Shown here one piece after another: positions 24,656 through 33,140 of a stretch of 64,000 nucleotides of DNA; position 1 is the stretch's first letter, and the number at the start of each line of letters is the position of its first letter. The stretch spans positions 1 to 64,000 of the forward strand of contig NZ_DASVGN010000031.1 in the NCBI RefSeq assembly GCF_036379515.1, in the 5' to 3' direction. Source of the stretch: Castellaniella sp036379515 (GTDB taxonomy: Bacteria; Pseudomonadota; Gammaproteobacteria; Burkholderiales; Burkholderiaceae_B). Position numbers and translations under genes: made by a program. Under the pieces are notes generated by a model that saw only the letters and a list, made by a program, of their open reading frames with translations, was not told the DNA's origin and made no database searches.

Positions 24656-25701
24656 TTGACTCTCTGGCGGCAGTGCTGGGGTTGGGGGCGCAGGACCCGG
24701 CATTCTGGATGCCGCTGGCGCTCATGGGCGTCTTCTTTGCCACAGTCATTGCTGGGGTGGTGCTGGACGGTTTCGATGTCGGGGTAGGCTGTGTTTCGCT
24801 GGTGGCGCCCAGTGCTTTGCGGCCTCGCATGTTGTCGCTGCTGGCGCCTTGGCGTGACGCCAACGAATTCTGGCTGTTCCTGGCGGTGGGTCTGTTTGCC
24901 GCCGCATTCCCGTACGCCTGGTCACAGACACTGGGGCGCCTCTATGTTCCCCTGTCGCTACTGGCCTTGGGCACCTTGCTGCGCTCGGTCTGCTTCGAAT
25001 GGCGTCTGCGCGCGCCGGAACCGCAGCAGCGCCTCTGGCAGCTCGGATTTGGGGTGGGTTCTGTCATGGTGGCTTTTTCGCATGGTTATCTGCTGGCGCG
25101 CGTGAGTGTCGCGTACGAGAGCAGCCCGGCCTACACGGGCTTTGCCTGCCTCATGGGCGGGTGTTCAGTGGCGGCCTACAGCCTGCTGGGGTCATCCTGG
25201 CTGATGATGCGGGAGGCGGGCGAGCTGCGCATTCGTGCTGTTCATTGGGCACGGCGTACGCTGCGCTGGTGTGCTGTAGGGGCGGTGGGCGTGGCTGTGG
25301 TGCTCGACTTCTCCAATGCCGGTGTATTCCTGAAGTGGGGGGATGGCGAACACTGGCGGGCCGTGGGCTTCGTCTGGGGTGCCCTGCTGCTGTGCTTCGT
25401 CCTGACTGAGATGACGCTGCAACGCCTGATGAATCGCAGCTATCGGGCGACAGCCTTGCCTTTCACGCTGGTACTGCTGATTTTTCTCGTGGTGCTGGGC
25501 GGGCTTGCCTACAGTTTCTTTCCTTATCTGGTGCTCGATGAGGTTACCTTGTGGGACGCGGCGGCCCCGGTGGCTACCCTGCGCCTGGCGTTGTCGGCCA
25601 CCGTGGTGGCCTTGCCCGTGGCCTTGATTTTCAACCTGTGGGTGTACTGGCGCATGCTTGGGCTGTCTCGCCCGCCCAGGCCACCCGATTTTCGCGGGTA
25701 G
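24652..25701 (+). CDS. CydB-like membrane protein, partner of the CydA-like subunit
   Basis: A 349-residue protein with about eight transmembrane segments, homologous to cytochrome bd subunit II. It keeps VVLDGFDVGVG (36-46) and APWRDANEFWLFLAVGLFAAAFP (start 65), where E. coli CydB has WDGNQVW, plus the RSVCFEWR motif. CydB carries no heme ligands, so it is less informative than the CydA-like protein, but conservation of these motifs shows the pair still assembles as a bd-type heterodimer. The ATG at 24652 overlaps the upstream stop (ATGA). No CydX or CydDC gene is nearby. ruvB follows after its own promoter. Confidence 0.8.
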   Translation: MIDSLAAVLGLGAQDPAFWMPLALMGVFFATVIAGVVLDGFDVGVGCVSLVAPSALRPRMLSLLAPWRDANEFWLFLAVGLFAAAFPYAWSQTLGRLYVPLSLLALGTLLRSVCFEWRLRAPEPQQRLWQLGFGVGSVMVAFSHGYLLARVSVAYESSPAYTGFACLMGGCSVAAYSLLGSSWLMMREAGELRIRAVHWARRTLRWCAVGAVGVAVVLDFSNAGVFLKWGDGEHWRAVGFVWGALLLCFVLTEMTLQRLMNRSYRATALPFTLVLLIFLVVLGGLAYSFFPYLVLDEVTLWDAAAPVATLRLALSATVVALPVALIFNLWVYWRMLGLSRPPRPPDFRG

Positions 25702-25704
25702 AAT
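25699..25704 (+). promoter_or_regulatory. ruvB: Candidate -10 box of the ruvB promoter (TAGAAT)
   Basis: TAGAAT matches the sigma-70 -10 hexamer at 5 of 6 positions and overlaps the end of the CydB-like gene. A start site near 25711 would place the LexA box immediately downstream, a good position for repression. No clear -35 is visible. Confidence 0.45.
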
Positions 25705-25714
25705 AGGGTTCATT

Positions 25715-25734
25715 GACTGGATATCGATACAGTA
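25715..25734 (+). promoter_or_regulatory. LexA (SOS) box upstream of ruvB
   Basis: GACTGGATATCGATACAGTA matches the E. coli LexA consensus TACTG(TA)5CAGTA at 16 of 20 positions. It includes the right half ACAG intact and CTGG for CTGT on the left, with an 8-nt spacer. It ends 4 nt before the ruvB ATG, so bound LexA would block transcription; the site also occupies the place of a Shine-Dalgarno sequence. Confidence 0.75.
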
Positions 25735-25738
25735 TTTT

Positions 25739-26800
25739 ATGGCGATACAAGCTGATTCTCTTTCTTCGTCTGCTGATGATGGTCGTCTGGTAGCCCCCGA
25801 CGTCGAATCCTTTGCCGAAGACTCCATCGAGCGAGCCTTGCGTCCCAAGACCTTGGTGGATTATGTCGGGCAGCCCAGGGTGTGCGAGCAACTCGGGATC
25901 TTCATCGCAGCGGCGCGCCAGCGCGGCGAGGCGCTGGATCACGTCCTGTTGTTTGGCCCTCCAGGGCTGGGCAAGACCACGCTGGCGCACATTGTGGCGC
26001 ACGAAATGGGCGTGCAATTGCGCCAGACATCCGGCCCTGTGCTCGAGCGTCCTGGTGATCTGGCTGCCATGCTGACCAACCTTGAACGCAACGACGTGCT
26101 GTTCATCGACGAAATCCACCGCCTGTCGCCGGTGGTCGAAGAAATCCTTTATCCCGCCCTTGAAGATTTCCAGATCGATATCCTGATCGGAGAAGGACCG
26201 GCTGCGCGCAGCGTGAAAATCGATCTGCAGCCCTTCACGCTGGTGGGTGCGACGACCCGTGCGGGCATGCTGACCAATCCGCTGCGTGATCGTTTTGGCA
26301 TCGTGTCTCGCCTGGAATTTTATTCGGCGGATGACCTCACGCACATCGTGCAGCGCAGTGCCAGCCTGTTGGGAGCCGGGGCCAGCCCCGAAGGCGCCGC
26401 CGAAATCGCCCGGCGCTCGCGGGGTACGCCGCGGATCGCGAATCGCCTGTTGCGCCGGGTGCGTGATTACGCCGAGGTCAAGGCCGGTGGCAAGATCGAC
26501 GTCGCCACGGCCCGTGCGGCCCTCGCCATGCTCGAAGTCGACCCCGAAGGCCTGGACCTGATGGACCGCAAACTCCTGGAAGCCATCGTGCATAAATTCG
26601 ACGGCGGGCCCGTGGGGGTGGACAGCCTCGCGGCTGCCATTGGCGAAGAGCGCGACACCATCGAAGACGTGATCGAGCCGTATCTGATCCAGCATGGGTA
26701 TCTGCAACGTACGCCGCGCGGTCGGATGGCGACCAAGCGTTGCTGGCAGCATCTGGGTCTCAAAGCCCCGGCCGCAGGCGCAGAACCCTCCTTGTTTTAG
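25739..26800 (+). CDS. ruvB: Holliday junction branch-migration ATPase RuvB
   Basis: AAA+ motor that with RuvA moves Holliday junctions during recombination repair. The 353-residue protein has GPPGLGKT at 73-80 (Walker A), FIDEIHRL (Walker B), a GATTRAG sensor 1 region, RSRGTPRIANRLLRR (sensor 2) and the C-terminal winged helix (LIQHGYLQRTPRGR). The ATG at 25739 gives the usual betaproteobacterial start MAIQ; no Shine-Dalgarno is seen. Unlike the usual ruvAB pair, ruvA and ruvC lie 10 kb away on the other strand. Its stop overlaps the convergent ABC gene by 4 bp. Confidence 0.97.
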   Translation: MAIQADSLSSSADDGRLVAPDVESFAEDSIERALRPKTLVDYVGQPRVCEQLGIFIAAARQRGEALDHVLLFGPPGLGKTTLAHIVAHEMGVQLRQTSGPVLERPGDLAAMLTNLERNDVLFIDEIHRLSPVVEEILYPALEDFQIDILIGEGPAARSVKIDLQPFTLVGATTRAGMLTNPLRDRFGIVSRLEFYSADDLTHIVQRSASLLGAGASPEGAAEIARRSRGTPRIANRLLRRVRDYAEVKAGGKIDVATARAALAMLEVDPEGLDLMDRKLLEAIVHKFDGGPVGVDSLAAAIGEERDTIEDVIEPYLIQHGYLQRTPRGRMATKRCWQHLGLKAPAAGAEPSLF

Positions 26801-28266
26801 AGCAGGTCCTGTCCTACTTCGGCCGCAAAGCGCTCTGCCGGGCCGTTCCAACGCAGGCTGCCGGTTTCCAGCAAGTAGATGCGATCCGAATGCTTGAGCG
26901 AAAAGGTCAGATTCTGCTCCGCCAGCAGCACTGTCAGGCCGCTTTCCTGCTGCAGCCGAGTCAGCACGCTCGAGATGTCTTCAATGACTTTCGGGGCCAG
27001 GCCCAGGGTAGGCTCATCCAGCATCAGCAGGTGTGGTTTCTGCATCAGTGCCCGACCAATGGTGAGCATCTGCTGCTCGCCGCCGCTAAGGGTATGGGCG
27101 CTTTGACCCGCCCGTTCCCGCAAAATGGGAAACAGCCCGTAGACCCAGCCCAGCTGTCGTACACGCGCAGCCGCGTCCAGCGCGTGCCCCCCGAGTTCCA
27201 GGTTTTCGCGTACTGACATATACGAGAACAGCTCACGGGTTTCTGGGCACAGGGCGATGCCCAGGGAGGCAATGGCCGAGGGCTGGCGAGCCTTTAGCGT
27301 CTGGTCGTGGAAGCGGACGTCACCGGTGTAGTTCACGAATCCCAGGATGCTGTTGAACAGAGTCGTCTTGCCAGCGCCGTTCAGGCCGATGACGGAGACG
27401 AATTCCCCTTCGTGAACATCCAGCTCGATGTTTCTCAGGGCTTCGGATTTTCCGTAGTGCATCGAGGTAATGTGGGCCTGCAGCAGGGGCTTTCGGGCGA
27501 GATCGGTGGTGGCTGATGCTTGCCTGGGTTGCGCGGTCTCCAGCGACTTGCCGAAGTACACCTCTTTGACGCGTGCGTTCTGGGTAGCGTCTGACGGGCT
27601 CCCCTCGAAAATCTTCTGGCCTGCGTGCATGACCGAAATGCGGTCTACCAGTTCGGCAACAGCCTTGACGTTGTGATCCACCAGCACGATGGCGCACCCG
27701 GCGTCGCGCATGGAGAGGAACAGGGTAGAAAACTCGCTCGTCTCGCGCGGGGCCAGTCCAGCAAAGGGTTCGTCCAGCAGCAGTACCTTGGGGTTGGACG
27801 CAAGCGCCTTGGCCACTTCCAGGCGGCGCAGGTCGGCAAAGGGCAGGGATGCTGGGCGTTGATGCAGCACGTGATCGAGGCCCACACGGTGGGCGACCTC
27901 ACGTGCCTGCTCATTGGTCTTCGCGCTGATGCGCCATTGGAAGAACGTGTCTGGCAGGAGTGCGAGCTGGATGTTTTCCAGGACAGTCTGGCGCCGCAAG
28001 GGCCGTGAGTGCTGAAAGACCATGGTCATTCCGGCCTTGGTGATCTCGTGCGTGGGCAGCCGTGCAATCTCACGCCCATCCAGCTTGACCGAACCGCTGT
28101 CAGCGCGGGTGATGCCCATGGTCAGTGTCAGGGTGGTCGACTTCCCCGATCCATTGGGGCCAATCAGGCCGAGGATTTCGCCACTGTCCACCGAAAACGC
28201 CATGTGGTCCACGGCCTGCAATCCGCCGAAGTGCTTCGAGAGTCCGGCGACTTCCAGTGTGGTCAT
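26797..28266 (-). CDS. Fused LivG-LivF branched-chain amino acid-type ABC ATPase
   Basis: A single 489-residue protein containing two ABC ATPases that are normally separate LivG and LivF subunits. The LivG half (1 to about 250) has GPNGSGKS at 36-43 and LLLDEPFAGLAP; its signature loop reads LPFADLRRLEV instead of the usual LPYGxQRRLE. After a linker of about 15-20 residues the LivF half has GLNGAGKT near 295, a canonical LSGGEQQML and LMLDEPTLGLAP. The ATG at 28266 overlaps the livM stop (ATGA); the open frame beyond it is a shadow of livM. It powers the permeases encoded just upstream. Confidence 0.9.
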   Translation of the reverse strand: MTTLEVAGLSKHFGGLQAVDHMAFSVDSGEILGLIGPNGSGKSTTLTLTMGITRADSGSVKLDGREIARLPTHEITKAGMTMVFQHSRPLRRQTVLENIQLALLPDTFFQWRISAKTNEQAREVAHRVGLDHVLHQRPASLPFADLRRLEVAKALASNPKVLLLDEPFAGLAPRETSEFSTLFLSMRDAGCAIVLVDHNVKAVAELVDRISVMHAGQKIFEGSPSDATQNARVKEVYFGKSLETAQPRQASATTDLARKPLLQAHITSMHYGKSEALRNIELDVHEGEFVSVIGLNGAGKTTLFNSILGFVNYTGDVRFHDQTLKARQPSAIASLGIALCPETRELFSYMSVRENLELGGHALDAAARVRQLGWVYGLFPILRERAGQSAHTLSGGEQQMLTIGRALMQKPHLLMLDEPTLGLAPKVIEDISSVLTRLQQESGLTVLLAEQNLTFSLKHSDRIYLLETGSLRWNGPAERFAAEVGQDLL

Positions 28267-29219
28267 GCGTGACGCTCCTCGCGCGTGTGGAACAGGCTGA
28301 TGAAGCCGCCTGGGGCAAATAGCAGAACCAGGAGCCCCAGTACCGCCACGGCCGCGCCGCTGAGCTGACCGAAGGGGCGCAGGATTTCTCCGGCGACGAT
28401 GAGAAAGATAGCGCCCAGGACCGAACCAATGATGGTACGCCGCCCTCCCACGATCGCCGCGATGATGATCTGGACCACCACCGACAGTGCCACGACAGTG
28501 CCTGGGGACGCCGTCCCAAAGTAGAAAACGGTCATGGCACCGGCGAGTCCCGAAAAAAGGGCGCTCAGCATGAATGCGAAAATCTTGAACTTGGCTACGT
28601 TGAACCCCAGCGTTCTGGCCGCGTCCGAATCCTGCCCGATAGCCTGCAGGATGAGGCCCAGCGGCGAATTCACGATCAGGCGCAGGATCAGTGCGGTGGC
28701 GGCCATGAGCCCCCAGGCATAGTAAAAGTTCCCGGCGCTGCTGTCGGTGAGAATATCGGGGAGGGCAAGGCCGATCTCGCCCCCCGTATAGTTGGCAAAG
28801 ATCGTGATCAGGTCGCTCAGGATCAGCAGTGCGACCAAAGTCACCAGGCCGAAATACGGGCCTTTGAGCCGCAACGCCGGGCCGGCCAGCAGGAGCCCTC
28901 CGACAGCGGCGGCCACGATGCCTGCCGGTATGCAGGCCCAGACGGGCCAGTTGAGCAAGGTGTTGCACAGGCCGGCACCATAGGCCCCGAGCCCGATCAG
29001 GAAGGTCGGGCCGAAGTTGACCTCTCCCAGATATCCGAACAGCAGGTCCCAGTTCATCGCGTAGACGGCCACGTAGAACGCGAAGGTGAGCACCCCCAGG
29101 TAATAGCCAGTAGTGATCAGGGGTAGCCCTGCAAGCAGGATGAAGAAAAGCAGCGTCAGGGCCAGTCGCCAATTCGGGCGATGTGGTGTGGGCTGCAGTT
29201 CGTTGGGTGCACGGGGCAT
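28263..29219 (-). CDS. livM: Branched-chain amino acid-type ABC permease (LivM family)
   Basis: A 318-residue inner-membrane permease with about ten hydrophobic helices. LivM family features include GYLGEVNFGPTFLIGLGAYG and the cytoplasmic coupling region (LGLILQAIGQDSDAARTLGFNVAKFK), followed by IVGGRRTIIGSVLGA. It pairs with the LivH protein encoded 19 nt upstream and is energised by the fused ATPase, whose ATG overlaps its stop. The solute could be an amino acid, amide or aromatic compound; sequence does not decide. Confidence 0.9.
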   Translation of the reverse strand: MPRAPNELQPTPHRPNWRLALTLLFFILLAGLPLITTGYYLGVLTFAFYVAVYAMNWDLLFGYLGEVNFGPTFLIGLGAYGAGLCNTLLNWPVWACIPAGIVAAAVGGLLLAGPALRLKGPYFGLVTLVALLILSDLITIFANYTGGEIGLALPDILTDSSAGNFYYAWGLMAATALILRLIVNSPLGLILQAIGQDSDAARTLGFNVAKFKIFAFMLSALFSGLAGAMTVFYFGTASPGTVVALSVVVQIIIAAIVGGRRTIIGSVLGAIFLIVAGEILRPFGQLSGAAVAVLGLLVLLFAPGGFISLFHTREERHA

Positions 29220-29238
29220 GGTCGGGTCTCTCGTGGGC

Positions 29239-30117
29239 TCAACGGCGTCCGAACAGGCCTTGCGGCCGCACGTACAGCACCAGGACCAGCAGGACGAGTC
29301 CGGGCAGCTCGCTGATGGCGGGGGAAATCAGGAACGCGGTGAGGGTACTCAGGACTCCGAGAATGTAGGCCCCCACCAGCGAGCCCAGGATGTTGCCGAG
29401 CCCGCCCAGCACCACGATGGTGAACGAAATTGCCGTGATATTGGTGGCCACTTCGCCACTGGCGCTGGTAAACGATGCGAGCAGGACCCCTGCCACGCCG
29501 ACCACCAGTCCGTACAGGCCCCAGATGGCAACGTGCACGCGGCGGATGTCGTAGCCGACGATGGCCAGCCCTTTGGGGCTCATGGAGGCCGCCAGCATGG
29601 CTTTTCCCATGCGCGTACGGGAAATGAAGAGCCAGAGCGCGATGAGGACGAACCAGGCCACCCCACCGATCAGCAGACTGTTACGGGGCACGGTGTTGCC
29701 GCCGATTTGCACGACGCCGTGCAGCATGGGTGGGGTCGTGACGGGGGTGGCGCCGAACGTCCACTCCAGAACGCCTTGGATGATGATGGCGACCAGCAGT
29801 GTGGCAACCAGCTGAAAGACGTGTTTCTCTTCAGGGGGAATATGGCGGAAACGCTCGAGCGGCAGGATGACGAGCGCATAGAGCAGGTAGGTGGCCACGA
29901 TCGCTGCCAGCACGCCCGTCAGGGCCGAGAGATAGACGCCCAGTCCCGTGTGTTGGGCCACGTACCAGGCCACCATGGCGCCCAGCACTACGAGCGCGCC
30001 ATGCGCCAGGTTCAGAACACCCGAGATGCCAAAAATGGCGGCCATCCCTGCGGCACCCAGTGCGTAGATCGCGCCGATGACGAAGCTGCTGATCAGGATT
30101 TGTATGAGGAGGTCCAT
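29239..30117 (-). CDS. livH: Branched-chain amino acid-type ABC permease (LivH family)
   Basis: A 292-residue permease starting MDLLIQILISSFVIGAIYALGA, the usual LivH opening, with FGISGVLNLAHGALVVLGAM and a coupling helix region (TRMGKAMLAASMSPKGLAIVGYD). LGGLGNILGSLVGAYILG near the end is also typical. It lies between the binding-protein gene (80-bp gap containing two hairpins) and livM. Confidence 0.92.
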   Translation of the reverse strand: MDLLIQILISSFVIGAIYALGAAGMAAIFGISGVLNLAHGALVVLGAMVAWYVAQHTGLGVYLSALTGVLAAIVATYLLYALVILPLERFRHIPPEEKHVFQLVATLLVAIIIQGVLEWTFGATPVTTPPMLHGVVQIGGNTVPRNSLLIGGVAWFVLIALWLFISRTRMGKAMLAASMSPKGLAIVGYDIRRVHVAIWGLYGLVVGVAGVLLASFTSASGEVATNITAISFTIVVLGGLGNILGSLVGAYILGVLSTLTAFLISPAISELPGLVLLVLVLYVRPQGLFGRR

Positions 30118-30148
30118 GTCCGGAGGGGGCGGAAGTGGGATGATGCGT

Positions 30149-30180
30149 GTCGGAATCCCGACCCGAAGACGAACCTCGGG
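30149..30180 (-). other. Two small hairpins between binding-protein and permease genes
   Basis: GTCGG-AATC-CCGAC (30149-30162) and CCCGA/TCGGG (30162-30166 with 30176-30180) form adjacent stems in the 80-bp gap after the binding-protein gene. Such stems often stabilise the 3' end of binding-protein mRNA so that it is made in excess over the permeases. Confidence 0.4.
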
Positions 30181-30197
30181 CCGGGTGCGTCAGCCCC

Positions 30198-31472
30198 TCA
30201 GGGCTTTGGCGTGGGGATATAGCTCGGGACTTCGATCTTCCCGGTAGCCAGCCGTGTCGGCCAGATGATCACTTGCTTGCCGTTCTGCCACTGGAAGGCG
30301 ATGACCGATGCACCTTTGGACGTGTCCGGATCAGCGACCAGTTCGTGCGCGAACGGGCTGTTCAGGCCATAGAAGTGGATGCGTCCCATTACGCCTTCGA
30401 TGTTGGTACTGGCCAGGGCCTTGACCAGTGCGTCGCCCTTGGCTTTGCCGTGAGTACGCTTGAGGGCATCCGCCAGCGCGTACATGGCTTCGTAGGTGGA
30501 ATACGCCCCGTAAGCTGGCTGGTTGATGTGGAAGCGCGCCTTGTAGGCGTTGTAGAAGGCCGCGGTCCGACTCGTGACGGCAGCGCCCGAGAGCCCGGCG
30601 CTCGTCGTGATCAAGCCGTCCGTTGCCCCGTTGGTGGCCGACCAGAAGTCGGATGAGCTGGCCGACGCGTTGATGCCGTCAAACAGCGCGGGAACTTGCT
30701 GCTGATGCCATTGGACAACGGGGGGTACGCTGACGTGCGCAACACCCGCCATGATCACGTTGGCCTTGTCGCTCTTGATCTTGCTGTAGATCGGAGTGAA
30801 GTCGGTCGTGCTGGGTGCGAAGCGTGTGTGGTTGACGACCTTGAAGCCGGCCTTGGGCAGGCAAGCCTCATAGGTCTTGTCCACGGCCTTGGTCCAGTCG
30901 GCGTCTTCACTCAGGATCGCCACCCGATTGAATCCGGCCAGCTGCGGGTTCTTGATGAGCGTGTCGTGGCCGATCTCGCACACTTGCTGCGCCTGGATCT
31001 TCGAGTTGAACCAGAACGAGAAGGTGTATTTGAAGCGGTCAGGCTGGGCGTGCGTACGGCCCGGGATTTCTGGTGACGCAGTTGCCGTGATGAGCAGGGG
31101 CGTCTTCAGGCGAGAGGCCCAGGGCATCAGCGCCAGCCCTACCTCGCTTTCGAAAATACCTACCACTGCTACGGAGTGGTCTTCCTGCACAGTGCGTTGG
31201 AAAGCCTGAGCAGCATTGGTCGCAGATTCTTGTGTGTCGTAAGGGTAGAGCTTGATGGGACGGCCGTCGATGCCGCCCTTCGCGTTGATTTCAGAGGCAG
31301 CCAGTTCGGCGGAGTTGAAGATGGACTTCCCCAGGATCTGGCTCTTGGGTGCCAGCACGCCGATGGCGATGGGTTCGGCCGCCAGGGCCTGTGGAACCGC
31401 GAGTGTGTAAGCCGTTACACCCAGGGACACGGCCGTCAGGGCCAGCCAGGGGCGAAGTTTACGGAGTCTCAT
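30198..31472 (-). CDS. ABC substrate-binding protein, branched-chain amino acid (Peripla_BP_6) family
   Basis: A 424-residue periplasmic protein with a clear Sec signal (MRLRKLRPWLALTAV then a hydrophobic core ending ALA-AEP). The mature part begins with IAIGVLAPKSQILG and contains LAASEINAKGGIDGRPIKLYPYDTQ and VVGIFESEVGLAL, typical of Leu/Ile/Val-type binding proteins. The start is ATG 31472, 8 nt after AAGGAG; a GTG-like upstream extension is not needed. Its divergence from the LivK of the second system suggests a different ligand. It is divergent from the oxidase cluster. Confidence 0.88.
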   Translation of the reverse strand: MRLRKLRPWLALTAVSLGVTAYTLAVPQALAAEPIAIGVLAPKSQILGKSIFNSAELAASEINAKGGIDGRPIKLYPYDTQESATNAAQAFQRTVQEDHSVAVVGIFESEVGLALMPWASRLKTPLLITATASPEIPGRTHAQPDRFKYTFSFWFNSKIQAQQVCEIGHDTLIKNPQLAGFNRVAILSEDADWTKAVDKTYEACLPKAGFKVVNHTRFAPSTTDFTPIYSKIKSDKANVIMAGVAHVSVPPVVQWHQQQVPALFDGINASASSSDFWSATNGATDGLITTSAGLSGAAVTSRTAAFYNAYKARFHINQPAYGAYSTYEAMYALADALKRTHGKAKGDALVKALASTNIEGVMGRIHFYGLNSPFAHELVADPDTSKGASVIAFQWQNGKQVIIWPTRLATGKIEVPSYIPTPKP

Positions 31473-31622
31473 TCTTTTGTCTCCTTGCCACATTGAACCA
31501 TTGTGAAGTTCTGCCGAACGTGCGCGGTGTCTGGTTGGTTCAGTGAGCGCAGGAGTCGCGTTTGCAGCGGCAGTGGAGTTCTCAGTGTAGGGGGCGTGTT
31601 CTTACGCCAGCCTGAAAAACAC

Positions 31623-31649
31623 TTGACATCTTGCTTTAAACACTATTTG
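31623..31649 (+). promoter_or_regulatory. Weak candidate promoter for the cbb3-like oxidase cluster
   Basis: A perfect TTGACA at 31623-31628 is followed after 15 nt by TATTTG, a poor -10. No FNR-type TTGAT-N4-ATCAA box is visible in the 249-bp divergent region 31473-31721, which otherwise holds no recognisable gene. Confidence 0.25.
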
Positions 31650-31721
31650 CCGTGAATGAATTGGGGTTCGGGGTGTTTTCGGCGACGTACCATGGTCTGG
31701 ATTTTCTGGTGGAGGTAAATC

Positions 31722-33137
31722 GTGACTGAAGGAAATCTGGCTGAGGTATCGCCTGTGGCCCCGTTGGCTGACCCTGATGTGGAGCTGACCCGCATCTTCA
31801 GCGCCTACACCATGTGCGGGACGATCTGGCTGATCTTTGCTACGGCGGTAGGAGTGCTGCTGGCGCTCAAACTGGTGTATCCGGAGCTTTTGAGCACGGC
31901 TCTGCCGTTGACGTTCGGGCGGCTCAGGCCCATCCATACCAACGATACCTTCTACGCTTGGGCGAGTCCGGCCATGATCGGGTTGGCCTTCTACATCGCG
32001 GCCAAGAGTTCGGGGGCCCGCCTTTACAGTACCAAGCTTGCGTGGGTGGTCCTCGTCCTGCTGAACGTCGCCGCCATCGTGGGGACGGTCGCCCTGGATC
32101 TGGGGTTCAACAACGGTGATCAAGAATATCGCGAGTGGTTGCCCTGGATTCGGATGATTCTGGCGCTGGCATTGGTGCTGACCGCCTGGAATCTGATCGG
32201 GACGGTGGCGCGGCGAGTGGGCAAGGACATCTATTTGTCGAATTGGTACACCATGGGCGGTACCCTGTGGACCATCATCATCTTCCTGATCACCCTGACC
32301 CCGTGGTATCAGCATGGACTGGGCCAGGTGGCGGTGCAGGGATACTACATGCACAACGCCGTAGGGATGTGGTTCACGCCGCTGTGTCTGGGGATTTTTT
32401 ACTATGCCTTGCCCAAGGCCATGAACCGGCCCATTTACTCGTATTCTCTGGGCATCTTTGCGTTCTGGACCAATCTGGCGTTCTACCCGCTCTTGGGCGC
32501 GCACCATTTTCTATTCAGCCCGCTGCCCTGGTGGCTGCAGACAACCGCCATTGTCGCGAGCGTGGCCATGTTCGTCCCGGTCTGGGGCGGGAGCGCCAAT
32601 TATCTGCTGACTATGCGGGGCCGCCCCGAGCGCCTGCATCGCGCCCCGGCCATGTTCATCCTGGTGGGGGTTCTCGGTTACCTCATCGGTTCGTCTCAAG
32701 GGACGATCGAGGCGTTCCGCTCCATGCAGGAGATCTGGCACCTGACAAACTTCACCGTGGGGCATTCGCACCTGACGATGTATGGCTTCGTGACCTTCGC
32801 GATCTGGGGTGGAATCTATGAGCTGCTGCCGCGTGCGACGGGGCGGCATCCCAACAATCTGCTCATGGGCATCCACTTCTGGCTGGCCGTGGTAGGGCTG
32901 GTGGTGTACGTGATGGCGCTTTCCATTGGCGGCACCATTCAGGGGTTGGACTGGGTGGCGGGCAAGCCGTTCATTGATTCCGTGGTGGACATGGCACCGT
33001 TCTGGCTATGGCGCACGGTGGGCGGGGTGCTGATGTTTGTGAGCCATCTGGTGTTTGCCTGGAACGTCTGGGACATGACCTATCGTCGTGCACCGGGCGC
33101 GGGACGCATGCCGGTCATAGCCGAGGTAGGAGTCTGA
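31722..33137 (+). CDS. cbb3-like heme-copper oxidase subunit I (CcoN-like)
   Basis: A 471-residue protein with about 12 transmembrane helices. Expected ligands are present: His72 in RPIHT (low-spin heme), CuB ligands His211 (YYMHNAVG), His261 and His262 (LGAHHF), Tyr255 at the position of the cbb3 cross-linked tyrosine, and His348/His350 in VGHSH. The cbb3 motif STFEGPMM is changed to GSSQGTIE, with Gln326 where canonical CcoN has a catalytic-channel Glu. The GTG start at 31722 is strongly supported by GGAGGT 7 nt upstream. It should reduce O2 (or possibly NO) at the membrane. It heads a four-gene cluster. Confidence 0.85.
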   Translation: MTEGNLAEVSPVAPLADPDVELTRIFSAYTMCGTIWLIFATAVGVLLALKLVYPELLSTALPLTFGRLRPIHTNDTFYAWASPAMIGLAFYIAAKSSGARLYSTKLAWVVLVLLNVAAIVGTVALDLGFNNGDQEYREWLPWIRMILALALVLTAWNLIGTVARRVGKDIYLSNWYTMGGTLWTIIIFLITLTPWYQHGLGQVAVQGYYMHNAVGMWFTPLCLGIFYYALPKAMNRPIYSYSLGIFAFWTNLAFYPLLGAHHFLFSPLPWWLQTTAIVASVAMFVPVWGGSANYLLTMRGRPERLHRAPAMFILVGVLGYLIGSSQGTIEAFRSMQEIWHLTNFTVGHSHLTMYGFVTFAIWGGIYELLPRATGRHPNNLLMGIHFWLAVVGLVVYVMALSIGGTIQGLDWVAGKPFIDSVVDMAPFWLWRTVGGVLMFVSHLVFAWNVWDMTYRRAPGAGRMPVIAEVGV

Positions 33138-33140
33138 ACT

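Noticed and set aside
25631..26851. 406-codon minus-strand frame
   Set aside because: Opposite ruvB; no domain text.
28267..29172. N-terminal extension of the fused LivGF frame to 29172
   Set aside because: Covers livM in another frame and is Arg/Pro/Gly-rich; the true start is ATG 28266 overlapping the livM stop.
29113..30222. 369-codon plus-strand frame
   Set aside because: Antisense to livM and livH; Gln/His/Asp-rich shadow composition.
31602..32507. 301-codon minus-strand frame across the oxidase promoter
   Set aside because: Opposite the CcoN-like gene, low-complexity Gln/Arg/His text and no start signal.
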